From Candidatus Rokuibacteriota bacterium (GTDB lineage: Bacteria > Methylomirabilota > Methylomirabilia > Rokubacteriales > CSP1-6), in contig QHSX01000043.1 of assembly GCA_003221695.1 (NCBI GenBank), positions 62,001-126,000 of the forward strand: a stretch of 64,000 bases of DNA, written 5' to 3'. The notes beneath the pieces are model-generated. The model saw only the letters and a program-made list of their open reading frames with translations, did not search any database and was not told the DNA's origin. How positions within the stretch are numbered: position 1 is the first letter of the stretch; each line of letters starts with the position of its first letter. This document shows, one piece after another, positions 38,004-45,196 of this stretch. The translations under genes and the position numbers were made by a program.

Positions 38004-38473
38004 CGCTCGGCCTCCGTCTCGCGCCGGATCCGCTCGCGCATCGCGGGATCGACGGGCAGCGCGGTCCCCGACGACGCGGGCGCTCGCGCCCACCGCCGGA
38101 CGAGCACGCTCACGATCGCGAGGCCGACGGCGACGGCGACGAGCGGTGCCGCCCAGACGAGGAGGTTGAACCCGCTTCGTCGTGGTGAGAGGAGGATCCA
38201 CTCGCCGTAGCGGTCGACGAAGTACTGGACGACCTCCCCCGGACTCTCGCCGGCCTCGAGCCGCTCGCGGACGATCGCGCGCATCTGACGCGCCATCTCC
38301 GAGGGGGAGTCGGCCACCGAGAGGTTCTGGCAGACGACGCAGCGGAGTCCTCCGGCGACCTCGTGGACTTCGGACTCGGACACGACGCGCGCGGGCGCCG
38401 GGGCGCCGCGGGCGGCGCCGGCGAGGAGCGCGGCGAGGACCAACGCGGTCAGGCGGGTGCGCCGTCCCGTCAT
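38000..38473 (-). CDS. ccmH: cytochrome c maturation protein CcmH
   Basis: A 157-residue protein with a signal peptide, the thiol-redox motif LRCVVCQNLSVADSPSEMA (CxxC with QN) and a C-terminal membrane anchor (LVWAAPLVAVAVGLAIVSVLV). YFVDRYGEWILLSPR is also conserved. CcmH reduces or holds the CxxCH cysteines of apocytochromes in the periplasm. The ATG overlaps the stop of the ccmG gene. This short form carries no TPR part, which is supplied separately by ccmI. Confidence 0.93.
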   Translation of the reverse strand: MTGRRTRLTALVLAALLAGAARGAPAPARVVSESEVHEVAGGLRCVVCQNLSVADSPSEMARQMRAIVRERLEAGESPGEVVQYFVDRYGEWILLSPRRSGFNLLVWAAPLVAVAVGLAIVSVLVRRWARAPASSGTALPVDPAMRERIRRETEAER

Positions 38474-39006
38474 GACGCGGGCTCCGCGAGCAGCCGCTCG
38501 ACGTGAGTCCGGACGACCTCGTCCGTGAGCGCGCCGACGTGCTTGGCGCGGATCCGCCCGCGCCGGTCGAGGAAGAAGGTCTCCGGCACGCCATAGGTGC
38601 CGTAATCCACGGAGACCTTGCCGGTCGGGTCGGGCGCGTTCGGGAAGCTCAGGCCGAAATCCCTCATGAACTTGCGCGCCGCCTCCACGGTGTCCTGGAT
38701 GTCGACGCCGACCACGAGGACGCCCCGGTCGCGGTACGCGCGCCAGCTTCGCTCGAGGACGGGGGCCTCCTCGTAGCACGCGGGGTAGCACCACGACGCC
38801 CAGAAGTTCAGGACGACGACGCGGCCGCGTTGGGCTTCGAGCCCGAGCGGGGTGCCGTCGAACGCGGTGAGCGTGAAGCCGGGAGCGGGCCGGCCGACGA
38901 GCGGCGAGGGAATCGCGCGCGGATCCACGCGGAAGCCGTAGGCGAGCAGCGCCAGCACGGGAAGCGCGGCGAGGGGGATGAGCCAGCGCCACGGCCGACG
39001 GCTCAC
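38470..39006 (-). CDS. ccmG: CcmG/DsbE-type thioredoxin-like protein with an unusual CxxxC site
   Basis: A 178-residue membrane-anchored thioredoxin-fold protein (anchor WLIPLAALPVLALLAYGF). It lies in ccm order between ccmF and ccmH, where CcmG/DsbE belongs. GRPAPGFTLTAFDG, VVLNFWASWCYPAC and GVPETFFLDRRGRI are the fold markers, including the cis-Pro after GV. The active site reads C-Y-P-A-C, three residues between the cysteines instead of the normal two (codons TGC TAC CCC GCG TGC). If both cysteines act, geometry must differ. GTG 39006 overlaps the ccmF stop. Confidence 0.88.
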   Translation of the reverse strand: MSRRPWRWLIPLAALPVLALLAYGFRVDPRAIPSPLVGRPAPGFTLTAFDGTPLGLEAQRGRVVVLNFWASWCYPACYEEAPVLERSWRAYRDRGVLVVGVDIQDTVEAARKFMRDFGLSFPNAPDPTGKVSVDYGTYGVPETFFLDRRGRIRAKHVGALTDEVVRTHVERLLAEPAS

Positions 39007-40946
39007 GCGGTCCTCTTCGTCTCCGGCAGGATCGCGAGCCCGGCCCCGGCCGTGAGGACGAGGCCGCCGATCCAGATCCAGCTCACGAGGCGGTTCACCT
39101 GGAACTTGACCGTCGCCCGCGAGCCGTCGCGGGCGAAGTCGCCGAGGACGAGGTAGATGTCCTCGCGGAGCCCGAGCCGGTAGTCCACGTAGGCGATCGG
39201 CGACTGCTCCTGGGGGTAGAACTTCTTCGCGGGTCGCAGGACGCCGAGGACGCGACCGTCCGAGACGGTGAAGGTGCCCGCGACCTTGAAGTGGTTCGAC
39301 TCCTCGGAGGCCGTGAGGTCTTCGAAGCGCACGCGGTAGCCGGCGAGCGCCGCGGACTGGCCGCGGTCGAGCGTCGTCTCGGTCTGCACCGACCACGCCT
39401 GCGAGCCCGTGACGCCGACCGCGATGATCAGGATGCCGAGATGGACGACGAAGCCGCCGTAGCGGCGGTTGTGGCGACGGAGGAGCCCGCCCATCGCCGG
39501 GAGGAGCGGTTCGCCCAGGCGCGCTCGCGCTCGCGTGGCCCGTGCGAAGTCCAGTGCGATCGTGGCCGCGACGAAGACGGTGAGGGCGAGCGTCAGCACG
39601 GCCAGCGCCGATCGCACGCCGAGGGCGAAGAAGAACGTCGCCGCCGCGACCCCCGTCAGCACGGGTCCGAGGAAGTTCCGCCGGAGATTGTCCACGGTCG
39701 CGCGCCGCCAGGCGATCAGCGGCCCGACACCCATGAGGAAGATGAGGCCGAGGAAGAGCGGCACGTTCACCTGGTTGAAGAAGGGCGCCCCGACCGACAC
39801 CTTGACGCCGCGCAACGCCTCGGACAAGAGCGGGAAGACCGTGCCGAAGAAGACCGTGAAGGCGGCCGCGACGAGCATGACGTTGTTCAGCAGGAACACG
39901 GACTCGCGCGACACGACGGAGTCGAGCGCGCCCTGGGCGGAGAGCGCCTCCCAGCGCCACGCGAGCAGGCCGAGCGCGCTCAGCATCACGAGGGCGAGGA
40001 AGCTCAGGAAAAAGGCACCGATCGTGCCCTGGGTGAAGGCGTGCACGGAGGCGATCACTCCAGAGCGCGTGAGGAACGTGCCGAAGAGGGTGAGACCGAA
40101 CGTCAGGATCACGAGCGCGAGGTTCCAGAGCTTCAGCATCCGTCGGCGCTCCTGGATCATGACCGAGTGCAGGAACGCGGTCGCGGTGAGCCACGGCATG
40201 AACGCCGCGTTCTCCACCGGGTCCCACGCCCAGTACCCGCCCCAGCCGAGGACGTGGTAGCTCCACCAGCCGCCGATGAGGAGCCCGAGCGAGAGGAAGT
40301 ACCAGGCGACGATCGTCCACCGCCGCGTCATCGTGATCCACGCGTCGCCGACGCGTCCGGTGCAGAGCGCCGCCATCGCGAAGGCGAAGGGGACGGTGAG
40401 ACCGGTGAAGCCGAGGTAGAGCGCGACGGGGTGCGTGATCATCCCGGTGTCCTCGAGCAGGGGGTTGAGCCCGCGGCCGTCCGCGGGCACCGGGGAGAGG
40501 CGCGCGAACGGCGGCGCCGCCACCGTGATCACCAGCAGGAAGAAGGCGAGCACCCCCAGCATGACCGTGAGGACCCACGGATAGAGCTCCCGGGCGCTCT
40601 CGCGGTGCCGGAGGATGACGATCAGCGTGTAGAGCGCGAGCATCCACGTCCAGAGGATGATCGAGCCCTCGAGGGCTCCCCAGACCCCGGTGATCCGATA
40701 GTAGAAGGGCGTTCCGAGGTTCGTGTTGGTCGCGACATAGCGCACGGAGAAGTCGAAGGTGAGGAAGGCGTACGTCAGGAGCGCGAAGCACGCGGTGACC
40801 AGGACGAAGACGCCGACCGCCGCGTGCTGGGCCGACAAGAGGAGCGCCGGACGCCCGGTGCGCTCGCCGAGCGCCGCGGCGACGGCCCCCCACAGGGCGA
40901 GGCCGAGCGCGACGATCGCCGCACCGTACCCGAGCTCGGGGATCAC
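39003..40946 (-). CDS. ccmF: cytochrome c haem lyase subunit CcmF
   Basis: A 647-residue polytopic membrane protein with about 15 membrane segments. Markers are the WWD-type motif GWGGYWAWDPVENAAFMPWL, flanking histidines (ALYLGF region and SVMIQERRRMLKLWN), and LTRSGVIASVHAFT. It docks haem from CcmE onto apocytochromes together with CcmH. A periplasmic soluble domain near the C-terminus (YRVRFEDLTASEESNHFKV) is usual. GTG 40946 overlaps the ccmE stop. Confidence 0.95.
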   Translation of the reverse strand: MIPELGYGAAIVALGLALWGAVAAALGERTGRPALLLSAQHAAVGVFVLVTACFALLTYAFLTFDFSVRYVATNTNLGTPFYYRITGVWGALEGSIILWTWMLALYTLIVILRHRESARELYPWVLTVMLGVLAFFLLVITVAAPPFARLSPVPADGRGLNPLLEDTGMITHPVALYLGFTGLTVPFAFAMAALCTGRVGDAWITMTRRWTIVAWYFLSLGLLIGGWWSYHVLGWGGYWAWDPVENAAFMPWLTATAFLHSVMIQERRRMLKLWNLALVILTFGLTLFGTFLTRSGVIASVHAFTQGTIGAFFLSFLALVMLSALGLLAWRWEALSAQGALDSVVSRESVFLLNNVMLVAAAFTVFFGTVFPLLSEALRGVKVSVGAPFFNQVNVPLFLGLIFLMGVGPLIAWRRATVDNLRRNFLGPVLTGVAAATFFFALGVRSALAVLTLALTVFVAATIALDFARATRARARLGEPLLPAMGGLLRRHNRRYGGFVVHLGILIIAVGVTGSQAWSVQTETTLDRGQSAALAGYRVRFEDLTASEESNHFKVAGTFTVSDGRVLGVLRPAKKFYPQEQSPIAYVDYRLGLREDIYLVLGDFARDGSRATVKFQVNRLVSWIWIGGLVLTAGAGLAILPETKRTA

Positions 40947-41377
40947 CGCCCGTCTCCTTTGAGCGTCCGGATCAGCTCCTTGTAGCCGGCCTGACTCGGG
41001 CCGTGCGGCGCCTTGTACTCTTCGGAGTGCTTGGCCAAGATGAGGCTGGCCCTGAAGTAGCCGTCGGCGCTCCACGTGCCCTCGACGACGGCGCCGCGGC
41101 CCTCGCCGAAGAGATCGGGCGGCGTCCCCTTGTGGCGGACGGGTACCGTCGCGGTGCCGTCGCCGAGGGTGAAGGAGAGGTCGAGCGCGCGCGGCTCCCA
41201 CCGGAGCGAGCCGGGCTGGACCATGCCACCGAGGCGGTAGGCCTTGCCCGCGACGGCCGCGGCGCGGAGCTCGGCGGGCGTCACGAAGTAGACGGCGGAC
41301 TGCGTGACGCCCGCGTAGATCATGTAGGCGAGCGCCGCGGCGATGACGGCGCCGCCAACGACGAACTTGGGCCTCAT
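40943..41377 (-). CDS. ccmE: haem chaperone CcmE
   Basis: A 144-residue periplasmic protein with an N-terminal anchor (FVVGGAVIAAALAYMIYAG), an OB-fold barrel (YRLGGMVQPGSLRW, LSFTLGDGTATVPVRHKGTPPDLF, GAVVEGTWSADG) and the haem-binding segment LILAKHSEEYKAP. The His forms the covalent bond to the haem vinyl group, and the Tyr two turns later is an axial ligand. The variant with Cys at this place found in some archaea and sulfate reducers is not used here. CcmE carries haem from CcmABCD to CcmF. Confidence 0.95.
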   Translation of the reverse strand: MRPKFVVGGAVIAAALAYMIYAGVTQSAVYFVTPAELRAAAVAGKAYRLGGMVQPGSLRWEPRALDLSFTLGDGTATVPVRHKGTPPDLFGEGRGAVVEGTWSADGYFRASLILAKHSEEYKAPHGPSQAGYKELIRTLKGDGR

Positions 41378-41387
41378 GGCAGCCGGG

Positions 41388-41573
41388 TCATCGTCGCGGG
41401 ATCGGCGGTCCCGGAGGCGCATGGGCCGGCCGGGGCTCGTCGCGCGCGGCCCCGCGCCGCCGCTCGCGCGCCGCCAGCTCACGCTCTCGACGGAGGAGCC
41501 GTCGCCAGTAGCCGCCGAGGACGAGCGCCGCGAGCCCGTAGGCGGCGAGGACGAAGGACCAGTTGTCGGGCAT
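41388..41573 (-). CDS. ccmD: CcmD-like small haem exporter subunit
   Basis: A 61-residue protein with one membrane helix (FVLAAYGLAALVLGGYW) followed by RRLLRRERELAARE, a basic cytoplasmic helix. This is the standard make-up of CcmD, which helps release holo-CcmE from the CcmABC complex. It lies in the expected place between ccmC and ccmE. The Pro/Arg-rich tail is variable. The ATG shares one base with the ccmC stop. Confidence 0.85.
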   Translation of the reverse strand: MPDNWSFVLAAYGLAALVLGGYWRRLLRRERELAARERRRGAARDEPRPAHAPPGPPIPRR

Positions 41574-42229
41574 CAGGCGAGGACCTCCTGCTCCTGCCTC
41601 AACAGGCGCACGCGCTTGGCCACGAAGTAGCCATAGAGGAGCACGAACGCGACGAGGTTGACGATGAGGGCGAGGACGAACGGTGGGTCCATCGGGGTGC
41701 TGCCGGGCCGCAGCAACGTGGCGGGCTGGTGGAGCGTCCGCCACCAGTACACCGAGAAGTGGACGAGCGGGATGTCGAGCGCGGCGACGATGCCGAGCAC
41801 CGCGGCGAACCGCGCCGCCCGCTCGCGATCCTCGATCATCGCCCGCAGCAGCAGGTAGGCGAGGTAGATGACGAACATGATCGAGACGCTCGTGAGGCGC
41901 GCATCCCACGTCCACCACGTGCCCCAGGTCGGCTTGCCCCAGATCGCACCGGTGGCAATGTTGATGGAGGTGAAGACGACGCCGACCTCGGCCGAGGCGT
42001 GCGCGAGCCGGTCCGCGCCGGCCGCGCGTCCCCAGAGGTAGATCACGGAAGCGACCAGCACCACGCCGAACGCCAGGTAGGCGACGAGGATGGCGGGCAC
42101 GTGCAGGTACATGATGCGCTGGACGTTGCCCTGCGTCGCCTCGCGCGGGGCGACGCCAAACGCCATCACGAACCCCGCGGTGAGGCCGAGCCCCGCCACC
42201 CATCCGAGCACGCGCTCTCGGCTCGTCAT
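41573..42229 (-). CDS. ccmC: haem exporter/handling protein CcmC
   Basis: A 218-residue polytopic protein with six membrane segments. The tryptophan-rich haem-binding motif is KPTWGTWWTWDARLTS, flanked by the essential histidines in MYLHVPAILVAY and IPLVHFSVYWWRTLHQP. CcmC loads haem onto CcmE. The start ATG overlaps the ccmB stop by four bases. The length is typical. Confidence 0.95.
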   Translation of the reverse strand: MTSRERVLGWVAGLGLTAGFVMAFGVAPREATQGNVQRIMYLHVPAILVAYLAFGVVLVASVIYLWGRAAGADRLAHASAEVGVVFTSINIATGAIWGKPTWGTWWTWDARLTSVSIMFVIYLAYLLLRAMIEDRERAARFAAVLGIVAALDIPLVHFSVYWWRTLHQPATLLRPGSTPMDPPFVLALIVNLVAFVLLYGYFVAKRVRLLRQEQEVLA

Positions 42230-42903
42230 GCTTCCAGGATGGCGTCGAAGGTCAGGATGCCCACGGTGAGGTAGATCGCGTCGGCGGCGGCGAGGAGTCC
42301 GAGCCAGTGCCCGACGGCGCCGAGCGGCTCGCCCAGCAGTACGGCCTCGGTCGCCTCCACCGCGCCCAGGAGCAGGGGCACCTGCACCGGCAGCAGGAGG
42401 ACGGGAAAGAGCACCTCGCGGGCCCGCACGTGCGCCGTCATCGCCGCGAAGAGCGTGCCGACGGCGGCGAAGCCAAGAGTGCCCAACCCGATGACGACGG
42501 TCAGCCGGAGCGGATGGGCGCCGAGGTCGACGTCGAAGAAGACGGCGAAGAGAACGAGCAGGACCGCCTCGACGAACAGCATCAGCACCAGATTGCCCGC
42601 GACCTTGCCGAGGTAGATCGCCGACTTGTCGCCGGGGGCCAGCAGCAGGCCCTCCCAGCAGTCGTTCTCGCGCTCGGCCAGGAACGCCCGGCCGAGCCCG
42701 ACGAGTCCGCTCAGGATGAAGCCGAGCCAGAGGAGACCCGGCATCGCCGCCGTGAGACGCTCGCGGTCGGCGCCGAGCGCGAACTGGAAGAGGAAGAGGA
42801 GCAGCAGCGCGAAAAAGAAGAGCGCGTTCAGCGTCTCCTTGGAACGCCGCTCGCTGAGGAGATCCTTCCACAGCACGATCCAGCTGCGACGCGCGTAGGT
42901 CAT
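42226..42903 (-). CDS. ccmB: ABC-type exporter membrane subunit CcmB
   Basis: A 225-residue membrane protein with six predicted segments. The N-terminal WIVLWKDLLSERRSKETLNALFFF and the AERENDCWEGLLLAPGD loop are characteristic of CcmB. It pairs with the CcmA ATPase; the complex uses ATP to free CcmE from CcmC rather than simply exporting haem. It overlaps ccmA and ccmC by four bases on each side. Confidence 0.94.
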   Translation of the reverse strand: MTYARRSWIVLWKDLLSERRSKETLNALFFFALLLLFLFQFALGADRERLTAAMPGLLWLGFILSGLVGLGRAFLAERENDCWEGLLLAPGDKSAIYLGKVAGNLVLMLFVEAVLLVLFAVFFDVDLGAHPLRLTVVIGLGTLGFAAVGTLFAAMTAHVRAREVLFPVLLLPVQVPLLLGAVEATEAVLLGEPLGAVGHWLGLLAAADAIYLTVGILTFDAILEA

Positions 42904-43619
42904 ACCCCGTCCTCCACGGAGGCCTCGTAGAGCCGCCGCACGTCGTCGGGCGTGAGGCCACCGAGGGGAGCGTCGAGCGCGAGGCGACCGGCCGCCAGGA
43001 TCGCGATCCGGTCGGCCACGCCCAGTCCGCGACCGAAGCTGTGCGTGGTCATGAGGATCGCGCCGCCGGCCGCCTTGAATCCGCCGAGATGCGCGTCGAG
43101 CCACTTGCCCGCACGCTGGTCGAGGCCCGCGTGGGGCTCGTCGAGCAGCAGAACGGACGGGCGGGCCAGGACGACGCGCGCGAGCGCGAGCCGACGCTTC
43201 ATGCCGAGCGAGAAGGTCCGCACCCGCTCGTCGGCGACGCGGTCCAGCTCGACGGCCGCGAGGGCTCCGCTGAGCGCGTCCCGGCCGTGTGGGAGCCCGC
43301 CGAGCGTCGCCCAGAATCGCAGATTTTCGACCGGGGTGAGGTCCTCGTACACCCAGGCCCCGTGCGCCAGCAGCCCCACGTGCGCGCGGACGCGCTCGGC
43401 CTCCCGCGCACAATCGTAGCCCGCTACCCGGGCCATGCCGCGCGAGGGCCTGAGGAGCGTCGCCAGGATCCGGAGCAGCGTCGTCTTGCCCGCGCCGTTC
43501 GGCCCGACGAGAGCGACCGCCTCACCGGGACGGACCTCGAGGCTCACGTCGTCCAGCACGACGTGGGCTCCAAACGCTTTGCGGAGGCCGATCACCCGGA
43601 TGGGTGGATGAAGCGCCAT
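42900..43619 (-). CDS. ccmA: ABC transporter ATPase CcmA
   Basis: A 239-residue ATPase, the first gene of the ccmABCDEFGHI operon. Walker A is [16 protein letters not shown], the signature FSLGMKRRLALARVVLARP, Walker B VLLLDEPHAGLD and the switch His in MTTHSFGRG. CcmA drives release of haem-loaded CcmE with CcmB. Upstream of the ATG lies an inverted repeat (43623-43662) that may control the operon. Confidence 0.94.
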   Translation of the reverse strand: MALHPPIRVIGLRKAFGAHVVLDDVSLEVRPGEAVALVGPNGAGKTTLLRILATLLRPSRGMARVAGYDCAREAERVRAHVGLLAHGAWVYEDLTPVENLRFWATLGGLPHGRDALSGALAAVELDRVADERVRTFSLGMKRRLALARVVLARPSVLLLDEPHAGLDQRAGKWLDAHLGGFKAAGGAILMTTHSFGRGLGVADRIAILAAGRLALDAPLGGLTPDDVRRLYEASVEDGV

Positions 43620-43622
43620 GCG

Positions 43623-43662
43623 TTGACCGGCTCATTCTCACGTAGCGCCGGGAGCCGGTCAA
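43623..43662 (-). promoter_or_regulatory. inverted repeat directly upstream of ccmA
   Basis: TTGACCGGCT (43623-43632) and AGCCGGTCAA (43653-43662) are perfect 10-base arms with a 20-base spacer. The inner arm is three bases from the ccmA ATG. It could be an operator, or an RNA hairpin at the ribosome site. Confidence 0.5.
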
Positions 43663-43700
43663 GGAACCCGGGCGCGGTAGTGGGCCAGGCCGCCGGGCGG

Positions 43701-43806
43701 GGTCGCGCGACCACGCGGCTCGCGCCCGCATAACTCGTCGCGGGTGGCGCTCCCCCGAACGCGTTGCGCCCGCAATCGCACGGCGGGAACGGGTCTCGTC
43801 GACCCC
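43701..43806. repeat. dispersed ~106-bp repeat, copy between ccmA and ctaG
   Basis: This is the partner of the imuB insert at 14715-14819, in opposite orientation. Its two ends match that copy at 18 of 19 and 23 of 25 positions. It lies inside a longer inverted arrangement: GGCGCGGTAGTGG at 43671-43683 recurs inverted at 43822-43834, just over the ctaG stop. No gene is present in 43620-43824. Confidence 0.7.
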
Positions 43807-43824
43807 GCCCGACAGCCCAGGCCA

Positions 43825-44652
43825 CTACCGCGCCGCGTCGCTCGTGAAGACCTGGTAGAGGAGGAGGATCACCGCCAGCATGTCGACCGCGCCTCCGACC
43901 GCCCACATGACGACGCCACCCAGGGCCTGGTCCTCCAGCGGGGAGAGCGTCCCGGGCTCGCGCGGGGCCGCGTAGGTGGGATAGAGCACGACGGGGCTCG
44001 CCGCGAGCAGGAGCCCGAGGGCCGCGCCCTGGAGCGCACCGGTGACGAGGTAGACGACGCGGAGCGCCGGATGGACAGGCCGGCCGAAATGGGGCGCCGG
44101 GCTGACGACGGGCCACCAGAACAGGATGGCGCTGCCGAAGAACACGAGGTGCTCGAGGTCGTGGAGGAGACGATCGCCGAGCGCCGACTCGTAGGGCCAC
44201 GGCAGATGCCAGGCCCAGAGGACCCCGGCGTGGGCGATCCACGCGACGGGCATCCGCGTCAGGGCCTGCCAGAGCCGCCGCACGGGTGCCCCACGCACGA
44301 GGAGCCGCCCGGCCCGGATCCGAGCCCGCGCCGGCAGGGTCCAGAGGAGCGCCGCGAACGGGTCGGCGAGGAGCAGGGCCGGCGCGGCGACGGCGACGAG
44401 CAGCATGTGCTGGACCATGTGGGCCGCGAACCGGCGATGCGCATGGGCGTCGAGGGGGGAGACGAGCGCCAGGGCGAGGCTGCCGAGGCCCACCAGGGTC
44501 AGCGCCGGGCGCCACCACGAGACGCGCCGCCGCGCCCGCCGTGCGAGGCGCCACCACCCGGTAGCGTAGGCAGTCCCCAGGAGCAGGAGGACGACGAGGA
44601 GTGCGGGCCGGTGCGTCCCCGTCAGCGGCGGCGGGCCAGGATCGCGACCCAC
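43825..44652 (-). CDS. CtaG-like (caa3-type) oxidase assembly membrane protein
   Basis: A protein of up to 275 residues with about seven membrane segments. It matches the caa3_CtaG family through SPLDAHAHRRFAAHMVQHMLLV, PVAWIAHAGVLWAWHLPW, LHDLEHLVFFGSAILFWWPV and the final LEDQALGGVVMWAVGG. The many His residues in membrane segments suit copper or haem handling during oxidase assembly. The GTG at 44652 overlaps the tiny gene upstream by 31 bases, so the true start may be somewhat later. It closes the oxidase gene run. Confidence 0.85.
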   Translation of the reverse strand: MGRDPGPPPLTGTHRPALLVVLLLLGTAYATGWWRLARRARRRVSWWRPALTLVGLGSLALALVSPLDAHAHRRFAAHMVQHMLLVAVAAPALLLADPFAALLWTLPARARIRAGRLLVRGAPVRRLWQALTRMPVAWIAHAGVLWAWHLPWPYESALGDRLLHDLEHLVFFGSAILFWWPVVSPAPHFGRPVHPALRVVYLVTGALQGAALGLLLAASPVVLYPTYAAPREPGTLSPLEDQALGGVVMWAVGGAVDMLAVILLLYQVFTSDAAR

Positions 44653-44714
44653 ACGAAGAAGGTGATGGTGCCCACGAGGAACAGGCCGAACGCGAGCTTT
44701 TCGACGGCGCTCAC
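44622..44714 (-). CDS. 30-residue single-span membrane protein
   Basis: GTG 44714 opens a 30-residue frame: a short polar start (SAVEKL), one hydrophobic helix (AFGLFLVGTITFFVWVAIL) and a basic end ARRR. The inside-positive end predicts the C-terminus in the cytoplasm. It is nine bases from the next small gene and lies inside an oxidase operon, which suggests an accessory subunit similar in kind to CcoM or CydX. I cannot name it. Confidence 0.55.
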   Translation of the reverse strand: MSAVEKLAFGLFLVGTITFFVWVAILARRR

Positions 44715-44723
44715 AGGCTCACC

Positions 44724-44828
44724 CTACAACAGCGCCGCCAGACCCGACAGCGCGTTGAAGAGGACCTCGAACGCCAGGACGATCAGATTCAGAATCGCCA
44801 ACGGGATCAGGATGCGCTCGGCGCTCAT
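44724..44828 (-). CDS. 34-residue single-span membrane protein
   Basis: ATG 44828 opens a 34-residue frame with one long hydrophobic helix (ILIPLAILNLIVLAFEVLF) starting six residues from the N-terminus. It is eight bases downstream of the CcoP-anchor gene. Like its 30-residue neighbour it could be a small oxidase subunit. No database family comes to mind. Confidence 0.55.
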   Translation of the reverse strand: MSAERILIPLAILNLIVLAFEVLFNALSGLAALL

Positions 44829-44836
44829 CACCCGCC

Positions 44837-45031
44837 CTACCGGCCCACGGCGAGGCCGGGCCCGAGCCCTCCCCAGTACTTGAAGAGATAATAAATCCCC
44901 CAGACGGCGAGCGCGGCGTAGACGACGAGCAGCCACTTGTTCACGATGCCGTGGTACGCGCGGATCTCCCCGCGGGCGTACTCTTCGACGGCGCCGTACT
45001 TCGGATCGGGCTCAGGCGCGCTGTCGCTCAT
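44837..45031 (-). CDS. separate CcoP/FixP N-terminal membrane anchor
   Basis: A 64-residue protein made of a polar start (DPKYGAVEEYARGEI), then HGIVNKWLLVVYAALAVWGIYY and KYWGGLGPG. This is the pattern of the second membrane helix region of CcoP (family FixP_N), normally joined to two haem c domains. Here the frame stops after the helix, and the dihaem part is found fused to CcoO instead. It overlaps the ccoS stop by 20 bases. It probably tethers or stabilises the oxidase. Confidence 0.72.
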   Translation of the reverse strand: MSDSAPEPDPKYGAVEEYARGEIRAYHGIVNKWLLVVYAALAVWGIYYLFKYWGGLGPGLAVGR

Positions 45032-45185
45032 GATCGTCGTCGGCCTCCACGTCGAGCACCTGGTACTTGATCGCTTCAACGTCTCGAAACGCGCCGCTCA
45101 CCGCCCCCCAGACGAAGGCGCTGAGGGCGGCGAGCCCCATGAGCAGCGCGACGACGAACTCGCCCAGGGTCAGGTGCTCGAGCAT
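45012..45185 (-). CDS. ccoS: CcoS-like cbb3 oxidase assembly protein
   Basis: A 57-residue protein with one N-terminal membrane helix (FVVALLMGLAALSAFVWGAV) followed by SGAFRDVEAIKYQVLDVEADDD. CcoS proteins have exactly this arrangement: a helix, an SGxFxD turn and an acidic tail. They are needed for insertion of cofactors into cbb3 oxidase. The ATG is 11 bases from the end of the fused ccoO gene. Confidence 0.8.
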   Translation of the reverse strand: MLEHLTLGEFVVALLMGLAALSAFVWGAVSGAFRDVEAIKYQVLDVEADDDHERQRA

Positions 45186-45196
45186 CCGGGGTCTCC

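Noticed and set aside
43671-43834. Terminator formed by the 13-base inverted arms at 43671 and 43822
   Set aside because: The arms are 138 bases apart and no T-run follows; a repeat-related origin is more likely.
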